Assembly (NCBI GenBank): GCA_947626685.1
Contig: CANQTD010000010.1
Coordinates: forward strand, 1 to 52,260
From: an uncultured Clostridia bacterium
GTDB taxonomy: Bacteria; Bacillota; Clostridia; Christensenellales; Borkfalkiaceae
Length of the DNA: 52,260 bases
Reading direction: 5' to 3'
The position numbers and the translations under genes are program-made. Under the pieces are notes generated by a model, which was not told the origin of the DNA, searched no databases, and worked only from the letters and a program-made list of their open reading frames with translations. Positions 25,252-32,317 of the stretch are shown here, one piece after another (position 1 is the first letter of the stretch; every line of letters starts with the position of its first letter).

Positions 25252-26055
25252 TCAGACCAAACTCGTCTTATTCAGAATGAGGATGCTGACCGCCCCAAGT
25301 CCTGCGGCGAAGATAGGTCCGCCGAGAACACACAGCGCAACATTGAACGCACCCGAATTGAGCGGCGTCATCATGGGGATCATTGTAAAGAGCAACATTC
25401 CCGCCGCAAGAGAGCCGAGGATGGAGAGCCAAAGCCTTTGTTTCCCGACGGTCGCAAGCGTTAAGGCAATCGACACAAAGACGAGCGCAAAGAACACTTT
25501 GCTTATCATGCAGGCGACGATTCCGCCCACGGTTGCGCCTACTTCGGCAAGGTTGAAGGACAGCCCCGCGATCCCGCCGCCGATCATTGCGCCGATAAAA
25601 TAGAGGACGAACATTCCGGCCGTCGCCGCAAACAGCACAATGGTCTTAGAGAGGACATAATCGAGCTTTTTGGAACGCACCGTGAACAGGTTCTTGACGT
25701 ATCCGCTTCGGAAGTCCTCGCCCACAAACAGGCAGACGAAGATCGCCACAAGGAAGTACAGGAGATTGATATTGCACATACTTGTTAAGTCCATACTCAT
25801 AGCGTTTCCGCCCGCCGAGCCGATTGCCTGCCAGACGTTGGTGAAGGTTTGAACTGTCTCTTCCACGCCCGTCTGCGAGTCGGTTGCAGACATGCCCCCC
25901 ATGAATGAGGTCATGACCAAGATTAAAACGGGAAGCGCGAGGGAGACCGCGAGCATGATCCACACCGTGGGCGTTGTAAACATTCTGCGGAAGTCAACCT
26001 TGAGCATAGTAGAAAGGCGTTTACCGAAGCCGGATTTTTTGATATTCGTGTTCAT
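25252..26055 (-). CDS. ABC-2 type permease (second pair)
   Basis: 267 residues with six predicted membrane segments, the first at about 27-50 (VWIMLAVSLALPVLILVMTSFMGG split) and the last at about 238-262. The hydrophilic motif FVCLFVGEDFRSGYVKNLF, also found in its partner permease at 26967, is typical of BcrB/lantibiotic-immunity type permeases. It starts in a four-base overlap with the upstream ATPase. Likely exports or detoxifies a peptide or other membrane-active compound, but substrate is unknown. The 3' end abuts a repeat. Confidence 0.82.
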   Translation of the reverse strand: MNTNIKKSGFGKRLSTMLKVDFRRMFTTPTVWIMLAVSLALPVLILVMTSFMGGMSATDSQTGVEETVQTFTNVWQAIGSAGGNAMSMDLTSMCNINLLYFLVAIFVCLFVGEDFRSGYVKNLFTVRSKKLDYVLSKTIVLFAATAGMFVLYFIGAMIGGGIAGLSFNLAEVGATVGGIVACMISKVFFALVFVSIALTLATVGKQRLWLSILGSLAAGMLLFTMIPMMTPLNSGAFNVALCVLGGPIFAAGLGAVSILILNKTSLV

Positions 26056-26954
26056 TCCTTTCCCTCCTTCATGAGATCGATATAGTATTCTTCGAGGCTG
26101 ATTTTTGCTGTGCGGATCTCGCTCACGGCGATCCCGAAGTTTCCGAACAGATACTTTGCGGTATCTTCCGCGCTCGCATGATAGACGCGGATCTCGCCCG
26201 TCTGCTCGTCAATATCCGCCCGTCCGAACGCCCGCTCCAAAATTGCCCTTGCTTTTTCCGTGTCATCCGTTTTGAGAGCGACATAAGTCGGGCAGTCGGC
26301 GTTGAGCTCTTCTGCCGTCATTTCACGAAGCATCTTTCCGCCGCGGATAATGCCGTAATGGGTGGCGATTTTTTCGAGCTCGCCCAAGATATGCGAGGAG
26401 ATGAGGACGGTCGTGCCGCAGTGGGAGAGGTCGGTCAATATCTCCCGCATAATGCGCATCCCGTCGGCGTCCAACCCGTTGATGGGCTCGTCGAGTACGA
26501 GGAGTTGAGGATTTCCGAGAAGTGCGAAGGCAATTCCGATGCGCTGTTTCATACCGAGCGAGCAGTTCTTGTATTTGTTGCTCGCCGCGCCGTCCATGCG
26601 GACGAGGCGTAGAACGCGCCGTATCTCCGCGTTCTCGTTTTTCAGCCCCAAGTTGGCGGCTTGCAGTTTCATATTGTTCCAGACGGTGTAATTGGGGAAG
26701 CAGCCGGGGGCTTCGATGAGAACGCCGATCTGCGAGCGGACTTCTTGATCTCTATGGTCTTTGCCCCAAAGTTTTATCTCGCCGCCGCTCTTCGGGATCA
26801 ATCCGCAGATGAGTTTTTCGGTCGTCGATTTGCCGCTGCCGTTTTCGCCGATAAAACCGTAAATTGCGCCCTGAGGGACGGTCATGGTCAGCCCGTTCAC
26901 CGCCTGTTTTGCGCCGAAGTGTTTGGTTAAATTTCTGATTTCGATCGCATTCAT
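26052..26954 (-). CDS. ABC transporter ATP-binding protein (second pair)
   Basis: 300 residues. Walker A GENGSGKST (36-44), signature NCSLGMKQRIGIA, Walker B LLVLDEPINGLD, H-loop ISSHILGEL. It matches the BcrA-like family that pairs with small ABC-2 permeases for bacitracin or lantibiotic resistance. It is a close paralogue of the ATPase at 27787, and both begin MNAIEIRNLTK. It overlaps the permease at 25252 by four bases, with 12 bases to the preceding permease. Confidence 0.9.
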   Translation of the reverse strand: MNAIEIRNLTKHFGAKQAVNGLTMTVPQGAIYGFIGENGSGKSTTEKLICGLIPKSGGEIKLWGKDHRDQEVRSQIGVLIEAPGCFPNYTVWNNMKLQAANLGLKNENAEIRRVLRLVRMDGAASNKYKNCSLGMKQRIGIAFALLGNPQLLVLDEPINGLDADGMRIMREILTDLSHCGTTVLISSHILGELEKIATHYGIIRGGKMLREMTAEELNADCPTYVALKTDDTEKARAILERAFGRADIDEQTGEIRVYHASAEDTAKYLFGNFGIAVSEIRTAKISLEEYYIDLMKEGKE

Positions 26955-26966
26955 GATAACACCCCC

Positions 26967-27785
26967 TTAATACACGTCCCTGCGGTACAAAATGACCGAA
27001 CCGAGAACGTTATAGATGATTGCCCATATTACCGAGCAGGCAAGGCACACGAGGACGGACAAGAAGTTTGCCGAAAGGCAAGCGTACACCGACGAACCGT
27101 AGAGGAAGATATTCAGCGCCGCCGTGTTGCCGAGAAGTGCCGCCGCACCGATGACGGGAATACCCGTCCCCAACACAAAGCACAGGGCAATGGAAATGCC
27201 GAACTTCCTGCGGAAGATGATATTGATAAAGGTGTACAGGCTCGCCCAGCCGAGGCTCATGATCATTTTGCCGAGGATCGCACAAAGGAGAGAACCTGCA
27301 TTGATTGAAAACGGAAGCCCCGTCGCCGCCCCTGCGATCATGCCGCCGATGAGGTAAGTAAAGCACATACACACCATCGAGAACGCGGAAACGAGCGTTT
27401 TGCTCATCATGTAGTCCTCTTTTTTGGCGTGGGTGGTAAAGAGCTGTTTGACGTATCCGCTCCGATAGTCGTGCCCGATGAAGATGGACACCATGATGCC
27501 GCCGAAGATAAAGACCATGTTCATGTTGGCGTATTCGCCCATATTGTGAACGATATACAGCGGGCTGTCTGCGGCAATGATCTGCCAAGCGTTCGAGAAC
27601 ATTCCCGCCGTTTCGCCTTCGCCCATTGCGCCCATAGATACAAGCGCGGGAATGAGTGCCGCAATCACGATGAAAATGTAGAAAAGCGGCGTATGGAACA
27701 GGCGGTAGAAGTCCACGCCGAGCATCCCTTTTAATCTTTGGAAGAAGCTCGGTTTCTCGAATTGCAATGTTTTCGTGGTTTCCAT
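26967..27785 (-). CDS. ABC-2 type permease (first pair)
   Basis: 272 residues, six predicted membrane segments (first at about 31-50, LFYIFIVIAALIPALVSMGA). Carries FIGHDYRSGYVKQLFTTHAKK, the counterpart of the motif in the permease at 25252. The gene begins one base after the ATPase stop, so expression is coupled. It presumably forms an export complex with one or both ATPases. Confidence 0.84.
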   Translation of the reverse strand: METTKTLQFEKPSFFQRLKGMLGVDFYRLFHTPLFYIFIVIAALIPALVSMGAMGEGETAGMFSNAWQIIAADSPLYIVHNMGEYANMNMVFIFGGIMVSIFIGHDYRSGYVKQLFTTHAKKEDYMMSKTLVSAFSMVCMCFTYLIGGMIAGAATGLPFSINAGSLLCAILGKMIMSLGWASLYTFINIIFRRKFGISIALCFVLGTGIPVIGAAALLGNTAALNIFLYGSSVYACLSANFLSVLVCLACSVIWAIIYNVLGSVILYRRDVY

Positions 27786-27786
27786 A

Positions 27787-28689
27787 TTACACAGCCTCCT
27801 TTCCGCTCATGAGGGAAACATAGTATTCTTCCAGCCCGATCTTATGCTTTTTGATTTCGCTCGGCGCAAAGCCGTTCTGCATAAGGTAAGCCGAGAGCCT
27901 TGCCGTGTCGTCCACGTCATAGACGCGAAGCTCGCCCTCCTCGAATTTGACATTGCACCCGCCGCGACGCAGGAAGTCTGCCGCGGCTCGGTCGTCCCTT
28001 GTTTTCAGGGAAACATAGACCTGCGAGCGGCTGTCCATCTCCGAGGCGGCGATCTCTTTTATCATCTTGCCCTGACGGATAATGCCGTAATGGGTAGCGA
28101 TTTTTTCGAGCTCGCCCAAGATATGCGAGGAAATAAGGACGGTACAGCCGTAGTTTTTGGTAATGTCCACGAGAATTTCCCGCATGAGCCGCATACCGTC
28201 GGTGTCGAGTCCGTTGATCGGCTCGTCGAGAATGAGGAGCGCGGGGTCGCCCAAGAGCGCCATTGCGATGCCGATGCGCTGTTTCATGCCGAGCGAACAC
28301 TTCTTGAAGGTGAGGCGCGCGTTGTCCTCCATGCGGACGATCTTCAAAACTCTCTGAATTTCGCCTTTCCTGTCTTTCAGCCCCAAATTGATCGCTTGCA
28401 TCATGAGGTTGGAATGCACGCTCGACGAGGGGAAGCACCCCGCATTTTCAATGAGCGCACCCACGCGCACCCTTACGCCCGCGTCGGTATAGGGCTTGCC
28501 GAACAGCGTGATTTTGCCCTTATCGGGAACGAGATGCCCGCAGATACACTTTTCGGTCGTCGATTTTCCGCTTCCGTTTTCACCGATAAAGCCGTATATC
28601 GCGCCCTGCGGCACGGTCATATTCAAGCCGTCGAGCGCGTACATTCCGCGGAAACTCTTTGTCAAATTTCTGATTTCGATTGCGTTCAT
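27787..28689 (-). CDS. ABC transporter ATP-binding protein (first pair)
   Basis: 300 residues from ATG 28689, which follows GGAGG; longer in-frame starts lack a ribosome site. Walker A GENGSGKST, signature KCSLGMKQRIGIA, Walker B LLILDEPINGLD, ISSHILGEL. Paralogous to the ATPase at 26052: about 60 bases around the H-loop (28075-28140 versus 26340-26405) are almost identical, pointing to a recent duplication or gene conversion. First gene of a four-gene unit read leftwards. Confidence 0.9.
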   Translation of the reverse strand: MNAIEIRNLTKSFRGMYALDGLNMTVPQGAIYGFIGENGSGKSTTEKCICGHLVPDKGKITLFGKPYTDAGVRVRVGALIENAGCFPSSSVHSNLMMQAINLGLKDRKGEIQRVLKIVRMEDNARLTFKKCSLGMKQRIGIAMALLGDPALLILDEPINGLDTDGMRLMREILVDITKNYGCTVLISSHILGELEKIATHYGIIRQGKMIKEIAASEMDSRSQVYVSLKTRDDRAAADFLRRGGCNVKFEEGELRVYDVDDTARLSAYLMQNGFAPSEIKKHKIGLEEYYVSLMSGKEAV

Positions 28690-28743
28690 AATTGCCTCCT
28701 TGCTTTGATACTTCAACTATAAAACGATTGAAAGATAAACACC

Positions 28744-28782
28744 ACAACATAAATCCCAAAAAATGTCGGTTTCTGAAAAGTT
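28744..28782. promoter_or_regulatory. 39-bp upstream motif, copy 1 (putative operator)
   Basis: Matches 29163-29201 at 35 of 39 positions, without gaps (ACAACATAAAT ... TGTCGGTTTC ... GAAAAGTT). It lies 55-93 bases upstream of the first ABC gene. A nearby TetR gene is the obvious candidate binder. Confidence 0.7.
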
Positions 28783-28794
28783 CGATAGAAACGG

Positions 28795-29076
28795 TCAACG
28801 GTTTTCGTTCAGATGCTCACTGCTTACGGAAACGATCTTATTCGCATGCTTCTTTTTGCCTGCCTGCAAGATCGCTTTATACACGGAGTAAGCCGCGGCG
28901 CAGGCGGCGAGGAAGAAAATGCCGCTTGTGATCCCGCAAACGATGGGCAGAGCGGTCGCGGCGACCATGACCGTGAGCCCGATATGGATCAGGCGGTCTT
29001 TGAAGCCGGCATGTGTGCATGCGGCAGGGCTTTCTTGCTTTTTTGTCACACAGACAGATCGTTCCTTGTTCATCAT
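28795..29076 (-). CDS. Small two-segment membrane protein
   Basis: 93 residues from MM at 29076 with GGGAGC before it. A hydrophilic N-terminus with two cysteines (SVCVTKK, AACTHAG) is followed by two hydrophobic stretches (IGLTVMVAATALPIVCG and GIFFLAACAAAYSVYKAI) and a basic tail. I do not recognise a family. It lies between the two 39-bp motifs and reads leftwards towards the ABC genes, so it may belong to the same regulon. Codon pattern and ribosome site support it being real, but it is short. Confidence 0.6.
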   Translation of the reverse strand: MMNKERSVCVTKKQESPAACTHAGFKDRLIHIGLTVMVAATALPIVCGITSGIFFLAACAAAYSVYKAILQAGKKKHANKIVSVSSEHLNENR

Positions 29077-29162
29077 TGCTCCCCCATTGGAACGGAACCG
29101 GGAAAAAGGGCTCCGCTCTTCTGTTTCCGATGAAATTGTAACGCGGTTTCTTTCGGAATACA

Positions 29163-29201
29163 ACAACATAAATTCCGAAAAGTGTCGGTTTCAGAAAAGT
29201 T
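29163..29201. promoter_or_regulatory. 39-bp upstream motif, copy 2 (putative operator)
   Basis: Second copy, between the small membrane protein gene and tetR. Its centre contains the dyad CCGA, six bases, TCGG; in copy 1 the left half is degraded. Confidence 0.7.
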
Positions 29202-29236
29202 TCTTTGGAAAAAACAGGACACAACCTATTTTATAA

Positions 29237-29265
29237 TTGTGTTTTACGGGAGAATATGCTATAAT
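29237..29265 (+). promoter_or_regulatory. Sigma-A promoter for the TetR gene
   Basis: TTGTGT (29237-29242), 17-base spacer, TATAAT (29260-29265), then AAAGGAG before the ATG. Confidence 0.75.
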
Positions 29266-29283
29266 ACAAGAAAGGAGTAAAGT

Positions 29284-29877
29284 ATGAACAAATCCGAAGC
29301 GAAATTCCACAATACCGCAGTCAAGATGGACGACGCGCTCGTCGTTCTGCTCGAACAAAAAGAGTTTTCCGATATTTCCATTATGGATATATGCGAAAAG
29401 GCGGGCGTCAACCGCTCCACCTTCTACGCGCATTATGAAAACCTGTATGATTTATTAAAAGAAACGCAGGAACGCGCCGTCTCGGAATTTTTTCAAACGC
29501 TCAGCTCTACCGTGGGCGTCGCCGATATTTCCAGGATGTCGGCGGACGAGCTCATCTTCATCTCCCCGCAGTATCTCGTGCCGTATCTTACCTTCGTCAA
29601 GAAGAATCGGCGGCTTTACGAAGTGTACAACAATTCCAACGCCTTCCCCATCGGCGAAATGGACAAGCAGCTCATTGAAAAAGTTTTCGTACCCATCTAT
29701 GCGAAAAACGGTGTGACGGACAAAAAAATCGTGGAATATATGTCCCGCTACTTCATCAGCGGCTTGAACGCTATTACGATGGAGTGGGTCAAGCGCGGCT
29801 GTGAGGACGATATCCTCTTTATCTGCGAAGTCATCTCCATCTGCGTGCGCCCCTCGATGAAAGCGCCGTTGAATTAA
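29284..29877 (+). CDS. TetR/AcrR-family regulator
   Basis: 197 residues. The N-terminal helix-turn-helix is residues 30-60 (ISIMDICEKAGVNRSTFYAHYENLYDLL split), with the recognition helix at NRSTFYAHY. The C-terminal region is all-helical, as expected for the ligand-binding part of TetR_C_7/8-like members. It reads away from the ABC exporters and probably represses them through the 39-bp motifs; this is inferred from position. The membrane protein gene begins seven bases after its stop. Confidence 0.9.
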   Translation: MNKSEAKFHNTAVKMDDALVVLLEQKEFSDISIMDICEKAGVNRSTFYAHYENLYDLLKETQERAVSEFFQTLSSTVGVADISRMSADELIFISPQYLVPYLTFVKKNRRLYEVYNNSNAFPIGEMDKQLIEKVFVPIYAKNGVTDKKIVEYMSRYFISGLNAITMEWVKRGCEDDILFICEVISICVRPSMKAPLN

Positions 29878-29883
29878 AAGAAC

Positions 29884-30807
29884 ATGAAAAAAGTTCTCGG
29901 CTTTTTCAAAAAACCGCCGCTTTGGTTTTTACTTATTATCGCCGTTATCGCGGCCGTGGCGGTCGTCGGCGGCACGCTTTTCATGACGCAGGAGAGCCTC
30001 GCCTCGTACATGGTATGGGGATATGTCCTCCTCGCCGTCATGGCTGTGACTGTTTCTTACTGCATTTACGGCGTCATCAAGAGATTCCCCGATTGGAAAG
30101 GGCAGGTTTTGAAGTGGTCGGAAGGTAGGCCGTTCTGGAACAGGCTCGTCACGGAGTACGGCTTCCGAACGATCTTGTTTTCTATCGGCTCGTTTGCGAT
30201 CGGTCTTGCGTTCGCCGTCTACAACGGGACCGTCGCCATTCTGAGCAGCTCGATCTGGTTCGGTGCGCTCGCCTCGTATTATATCCTTCTCATCGTGCTT
30301 CGCGGGATCATTCTTATCTATCACGCCTCCCGCAGGAAAGCCGTCAAAGCGGGGCAGACGGAACAAGTGACTCTGCGGAAGGATACGCGCATTTACGGGA
30401 TTTGCGGGCTCGTCTTGCTCTTGCTCCCAATCGCGCTTTCCTTCGCCATTTTGCAGATGGTACGGGCAAACGATTCGTTCGTCCATAAGGGTATCACGAT
30501 CTACGCCTATGCGATTTACGCCTTTTATAAAATCATCGTGTCGATCTATAACTTCGTCAAGACGAGGCGGAGTAGTGAGATGACCGTGCGGGCGGCGAAG
30601 AATATCAACCTTGCCGACGCGATGGTGTCCATTCTCGCCTTGCAGACGGCAATGTTTCGGGAGTTTGACACGGCGGGCGATTTTGTCAACATCGCAAGGA
30701 TGAACGCCGTAACAGGTGCAATTGTCTGCGCCCTTACCGCCGCGATTGGCATTTTTATGATCATCATTGCCGCAAAAAAGACGAAAAGAATGGCGAAACG
30801 ATGCTGA
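29884..30807 (+). CDS. Polytopic membrane protein of unknown function
   Basis: 307 residues with about eight hydrophobic segments: about 14-34 (LWFLLIIAVIAAVAVVGG), 41-62, 90-110, 116-140, 172-192, 201-222, 244-260 and 275-297. The loop between segments 2 and 3 is basic (KRFPDWKGQVLKWSEGRPFW). The C-terminus is strongly basic (AAKKTKRMAKRC). No family recognised. It follows tetR by six bases and probably shares its transcript, so it may be part of the same drug or peptide response. Confidence 0.75.
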   Translation: MKKVLGFFKKPPLWFLLIIAVIAAVAVVGGTLFMTQESLASYMVWGYVLLAVMAVTVSYCIYGVIKRFPDWKGQVLKWSEGRPFWNRLVTEYGFRTILFSIGSFAIGLAFAVYNGTVAILSSSIWFGALASYYILLIVLRGIILIYHASRRKAVKAGQTEQVTLRKDTRIYGICGLVLLLLPIALSFAILQMVRANDSFVHKGITIYAYAIYAFYKIIVSIYNFVKTRRSSEMTVRAAKNINLADAMVSILALQTAMFREFDTAGDFVNIARMNAVTGAIVCALTAAIGIFMIIIAAKKTKRMAKRC

Positions 30808-30816
30808 GAAATCATA

Positions 30817-30855
30817 CAAATAAGGCGAGGAATTTGTCCCCGCCTTATTTGTTGG
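30817..30855 (+). terminator. Intrinsic terminator
   Basis: 11-bp stem CAAATAAGGCG/CGCCTTATTTG with a 13-base inner part that adds two further pairs, ten bases after the membrane protein stop. Confidence 0.75.
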
Positions 30856-31180
30856 AAGGAAAGTTTTCTTGCCCTCCTCGAGGGGTGGGTGTCGCCGCAG
30901 GCGACGGAAGGGGTGTTTCCCCACACCATGACCAAAAACGGGGCACCCATGTCTGAGATCGAGGTGCAAAAATCGAAAGACGCCTCCCAACCGCGGGGGC
31001 TTTTTTCATGCCGCGAGGAGGGGGAAGCAAACAAGCCCCCCAATTTCATGCCCCGAAGGGGAAACAGCCAATCGCACAACCCACTTTCATGCCCCGAAGG
31101 GGAAACGGCCAATCGCACAACCCACTTTCATGCCGCGGAGGGGGAAACGGTCAACCACAGCCGCTCGCCCCAAAAAAATT
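30856..31180. other. Intergenic repeats before the recombinase 3' end
   Basis: A short hairpin block (GTGTCGCC GCA GGCGACGG, also at 48.9, 49.3 and 52.1 kb), one 28-bp motif, and a tandem 41-bp repeat. No gene. Confidence 0.65.
30929..30956 (+). repeat. 28-bp dispersed motif, copy d
   Basis: TGACCAAAAACG followed by GGGCACCCATGTCTGA. The next bases, GATCGAGGT, continue a match with coding sequence at 38356. Confidence 0.7.
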
Positions 31181-31185
31181 TCATG
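31004..31185. repeat. 41-bp tandem repeat ending at the recombinase stop codon
   Basis: TTTCATG recurs at 31004, 31044, 31085, 31126 and 31179, giving periods of 40, 41, 41 and 53. The best-kept unit reads TTTCATGCCCCGAAGGGG, then AAACGGCCAATCGCACAACC. The last TTTCATG supplies, on the minus strand, the TGA stop of the recombinase. Confidence 0.75.
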
Positions 31186-31789
31186 CGCCGCGGGTGTAGA
31201 GATGAAAATAATTGTAAAACGTCGTGCGCTTGAGCTTTGTCCTTTTCAGAGCCTCGGCGAACGTCAGATCCCCCAAAATATATAATGTAAAGACATCGGC
31301 GAGATTCTCCGGCAGCTCCTTTCTCGGCCGCCCGAACTTCACCCCCTTCGCCTTCGCGAGTTTAATCCCCTCGGCCTGCCGCTCACGAATGCTCATCCGC
31401 TCGTTTTCGGCAACAAACGACAAAATCTGCAGCACGAGATCGGCAATAAACCGCCCCATCAGGTCGCCCCCGTTGCCCTCGCGGGCGCGCGTGTCGAGCA
31501 GATCCATGTCCAAAACCACAATGTCGCACTTCGCCGTCTTGGTGAGGAACGCCCACTCCTCCAAAATCATCGCATAGTTGCGCCCGAGGCGGTCGATGGA
31601 CTTCACCACGAGCAGATCTCCCTCTTTGAGCTTTTTGCGAAGGCGCAGATAGCTCTTGCGGTCGAAGGACTTCCCGCTCTCCTTGTCGCAAAAAATGTTC
31701 TTTTCGGCTACGCCGAATTCCCTCAATTCGGCGAGTTGACGGTCTAAATTTTGGCTTTTCGAAGAGACGCGCGCATACCCAAAATACAT
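31181..31789 (-). CDS. Serine recombinase, resolvase/invertase family
   Basis: 202 residues, the size of Hin/Gin-type invertases and small resolvases. The catalytic serine is S9 in GYARVSSKSQN, the arginines are R7, R67 and R70 (SIDRLGRNY), and the long dimer helix spans about 111-145. GRPRK (153-157), which reads the minor groove of A-rich half-sites in Hin, precedes a helix-turn-helix (about 161-192, LTFAEALKRTKLKRTTFYNYF). AGGAGG stands before the ATG. It reads away from two A-rich 24-bp dyads and a promoter that drives the giant surface-protein operon. It is probably the enzyme for those sites. The very end of the gene lies in a tandem repeat. Confidence 0.92.
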   Translation of the reverse strand: MYFGYARVSSKSQNLDRQLAELREFGVAEKNIFCDKESGKSFDRKSYLRLRKKLKEGDLLVVKSIDRLGRNYAMILEEWAFLTKTAKCDIVVLDMDLLDTRAREGNGGDLMGRFIADLVLQILSFVAENERMSIRERQAEGIKLAKAKGVKFGRPRKELPENLADVFTLYILGDLTFAEALKRTKLKRTTFYNYFHLYTRGA

Positions 31790-31816
31790 GGCTAACCTCC
31801 TAAATATTAAAAAAGA

Positions 31817-31836
31817 TTAGTGAATTGCCTCACTAA
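31817..31836. repeat. 20-bp palindrome upstream of the recombinase
   Basis: TTAGTGA, loop ATTGCC, TCACTAA. It lies in the recombinase leader and could be an operator or RNA hairpin. Confidence 0.6.
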
Positions 31837-31856
31837 CCTGTATTTTTCCACAATTT

Positions 31857-31880
31857 TCCGAAAAAGTATAGTTTTTTGGA
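31857..31880. promoter_or_regulatory. Recombination-site-like dyad I
   Basis: 24 bp: half-site TCCGAAAAA, core GTATAG, half-site TTTTTTGGA. Nearly palindromic and A-rich, like the half-sites of Hin/Gin-type crossover sites. A sister dyad is centred 104 bp away, on the other side of a promoter. Confidence 0.65.
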
Positions 31881-31890
31881 CGCGAAAATA

Positions 31891-31919
31891 TTGACAGGAT
31901 AAGTCGAAAAGACTATAAT
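31891..31919 (+). promoter_or_regulatory. Consensus promoter between the two dyads
   Basis: TTGACA (31891-31896), exact 17-base spacer, TATAAT (31914-31919). It points to the giant surface-protein operon, whose first codon is about 390 bases downstream. Confidence 0.9.
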
Positions 31920-31960
31920 ATGGGCAATGAAAAAGGCCTTTTTGGGCATGGAACAACGAT

Positions 31961-31984
31961 TCCAAAAAAGTATACATTTTTGGA
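31961..31984. promoter_or_regulatory. Recombination-site-like dyad II
   Basis: 24 bp: TCCAAAAAA, core GTATAC, then ATTTTTGGA. It matches dyad I at 21 of 24 positions in direct and also in inverted alignment because both sites are near-palindromic. Confidence 0.65.
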
Positions 31985-32081
31985 CTTTTGGATAGTTTTT
32001 GTTCCATTTGCGGAAAGTAAAGGCACATGGGGTGCGAAAACGTACCCACCTCAGTCACTGCGTGACAGCTCCTCCTCGGGA

Positions 32082-32210
32082 GGAGCCGCCCCCTCCGTGG
32101 GGGTGGAGCGGTGCAATTCTCATTCAACAGCCCAGTGGGCTGTGAATGGCACCGCGACAGGAGGCGTGGCCTCGCCGACGGGGTTGCGATGGTCCCTGCC
32201 ATCGCAACGG
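32082..32210 (+). repeat. Structured ~125-bp repeat R, copy 1
   Basis: It contains, in order, a C5/G5 hairpin, a three-part stem (GCGGTGC with GCACCGC enclosing ACAGCCCA/TGGGCTGT), a GGCG/CGCC hairpin and a perfect 10-bp hairpin (GTTGCGATGG/CCATCGCAAC). It differs from copy 2 at one loop base only. It lies in the long leader of the giant operon. Confidence 0.85.
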
Positions 32211-32317
32211 GTAGGGGGGTGGGGCGAACTCCCCCCCCGAGGGGTAACAAAAAACCGATCAAGACGTGCGATGCGGCACGGATTGAAATAAAAATTCCTT
32301 TGAAAGGAGGATGAAAG

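Noticed and set aside
31004..31185. CRISPR-like spacing of repeats
   Set aside because: Units are tandem with no unique spacers, and there are no cas genes.
31920..32291. Open frame in the leader of the surface operon
   Set aside because: It runs through repeat R, whose other copies are not open in the same frame with a start; no ribosome site.
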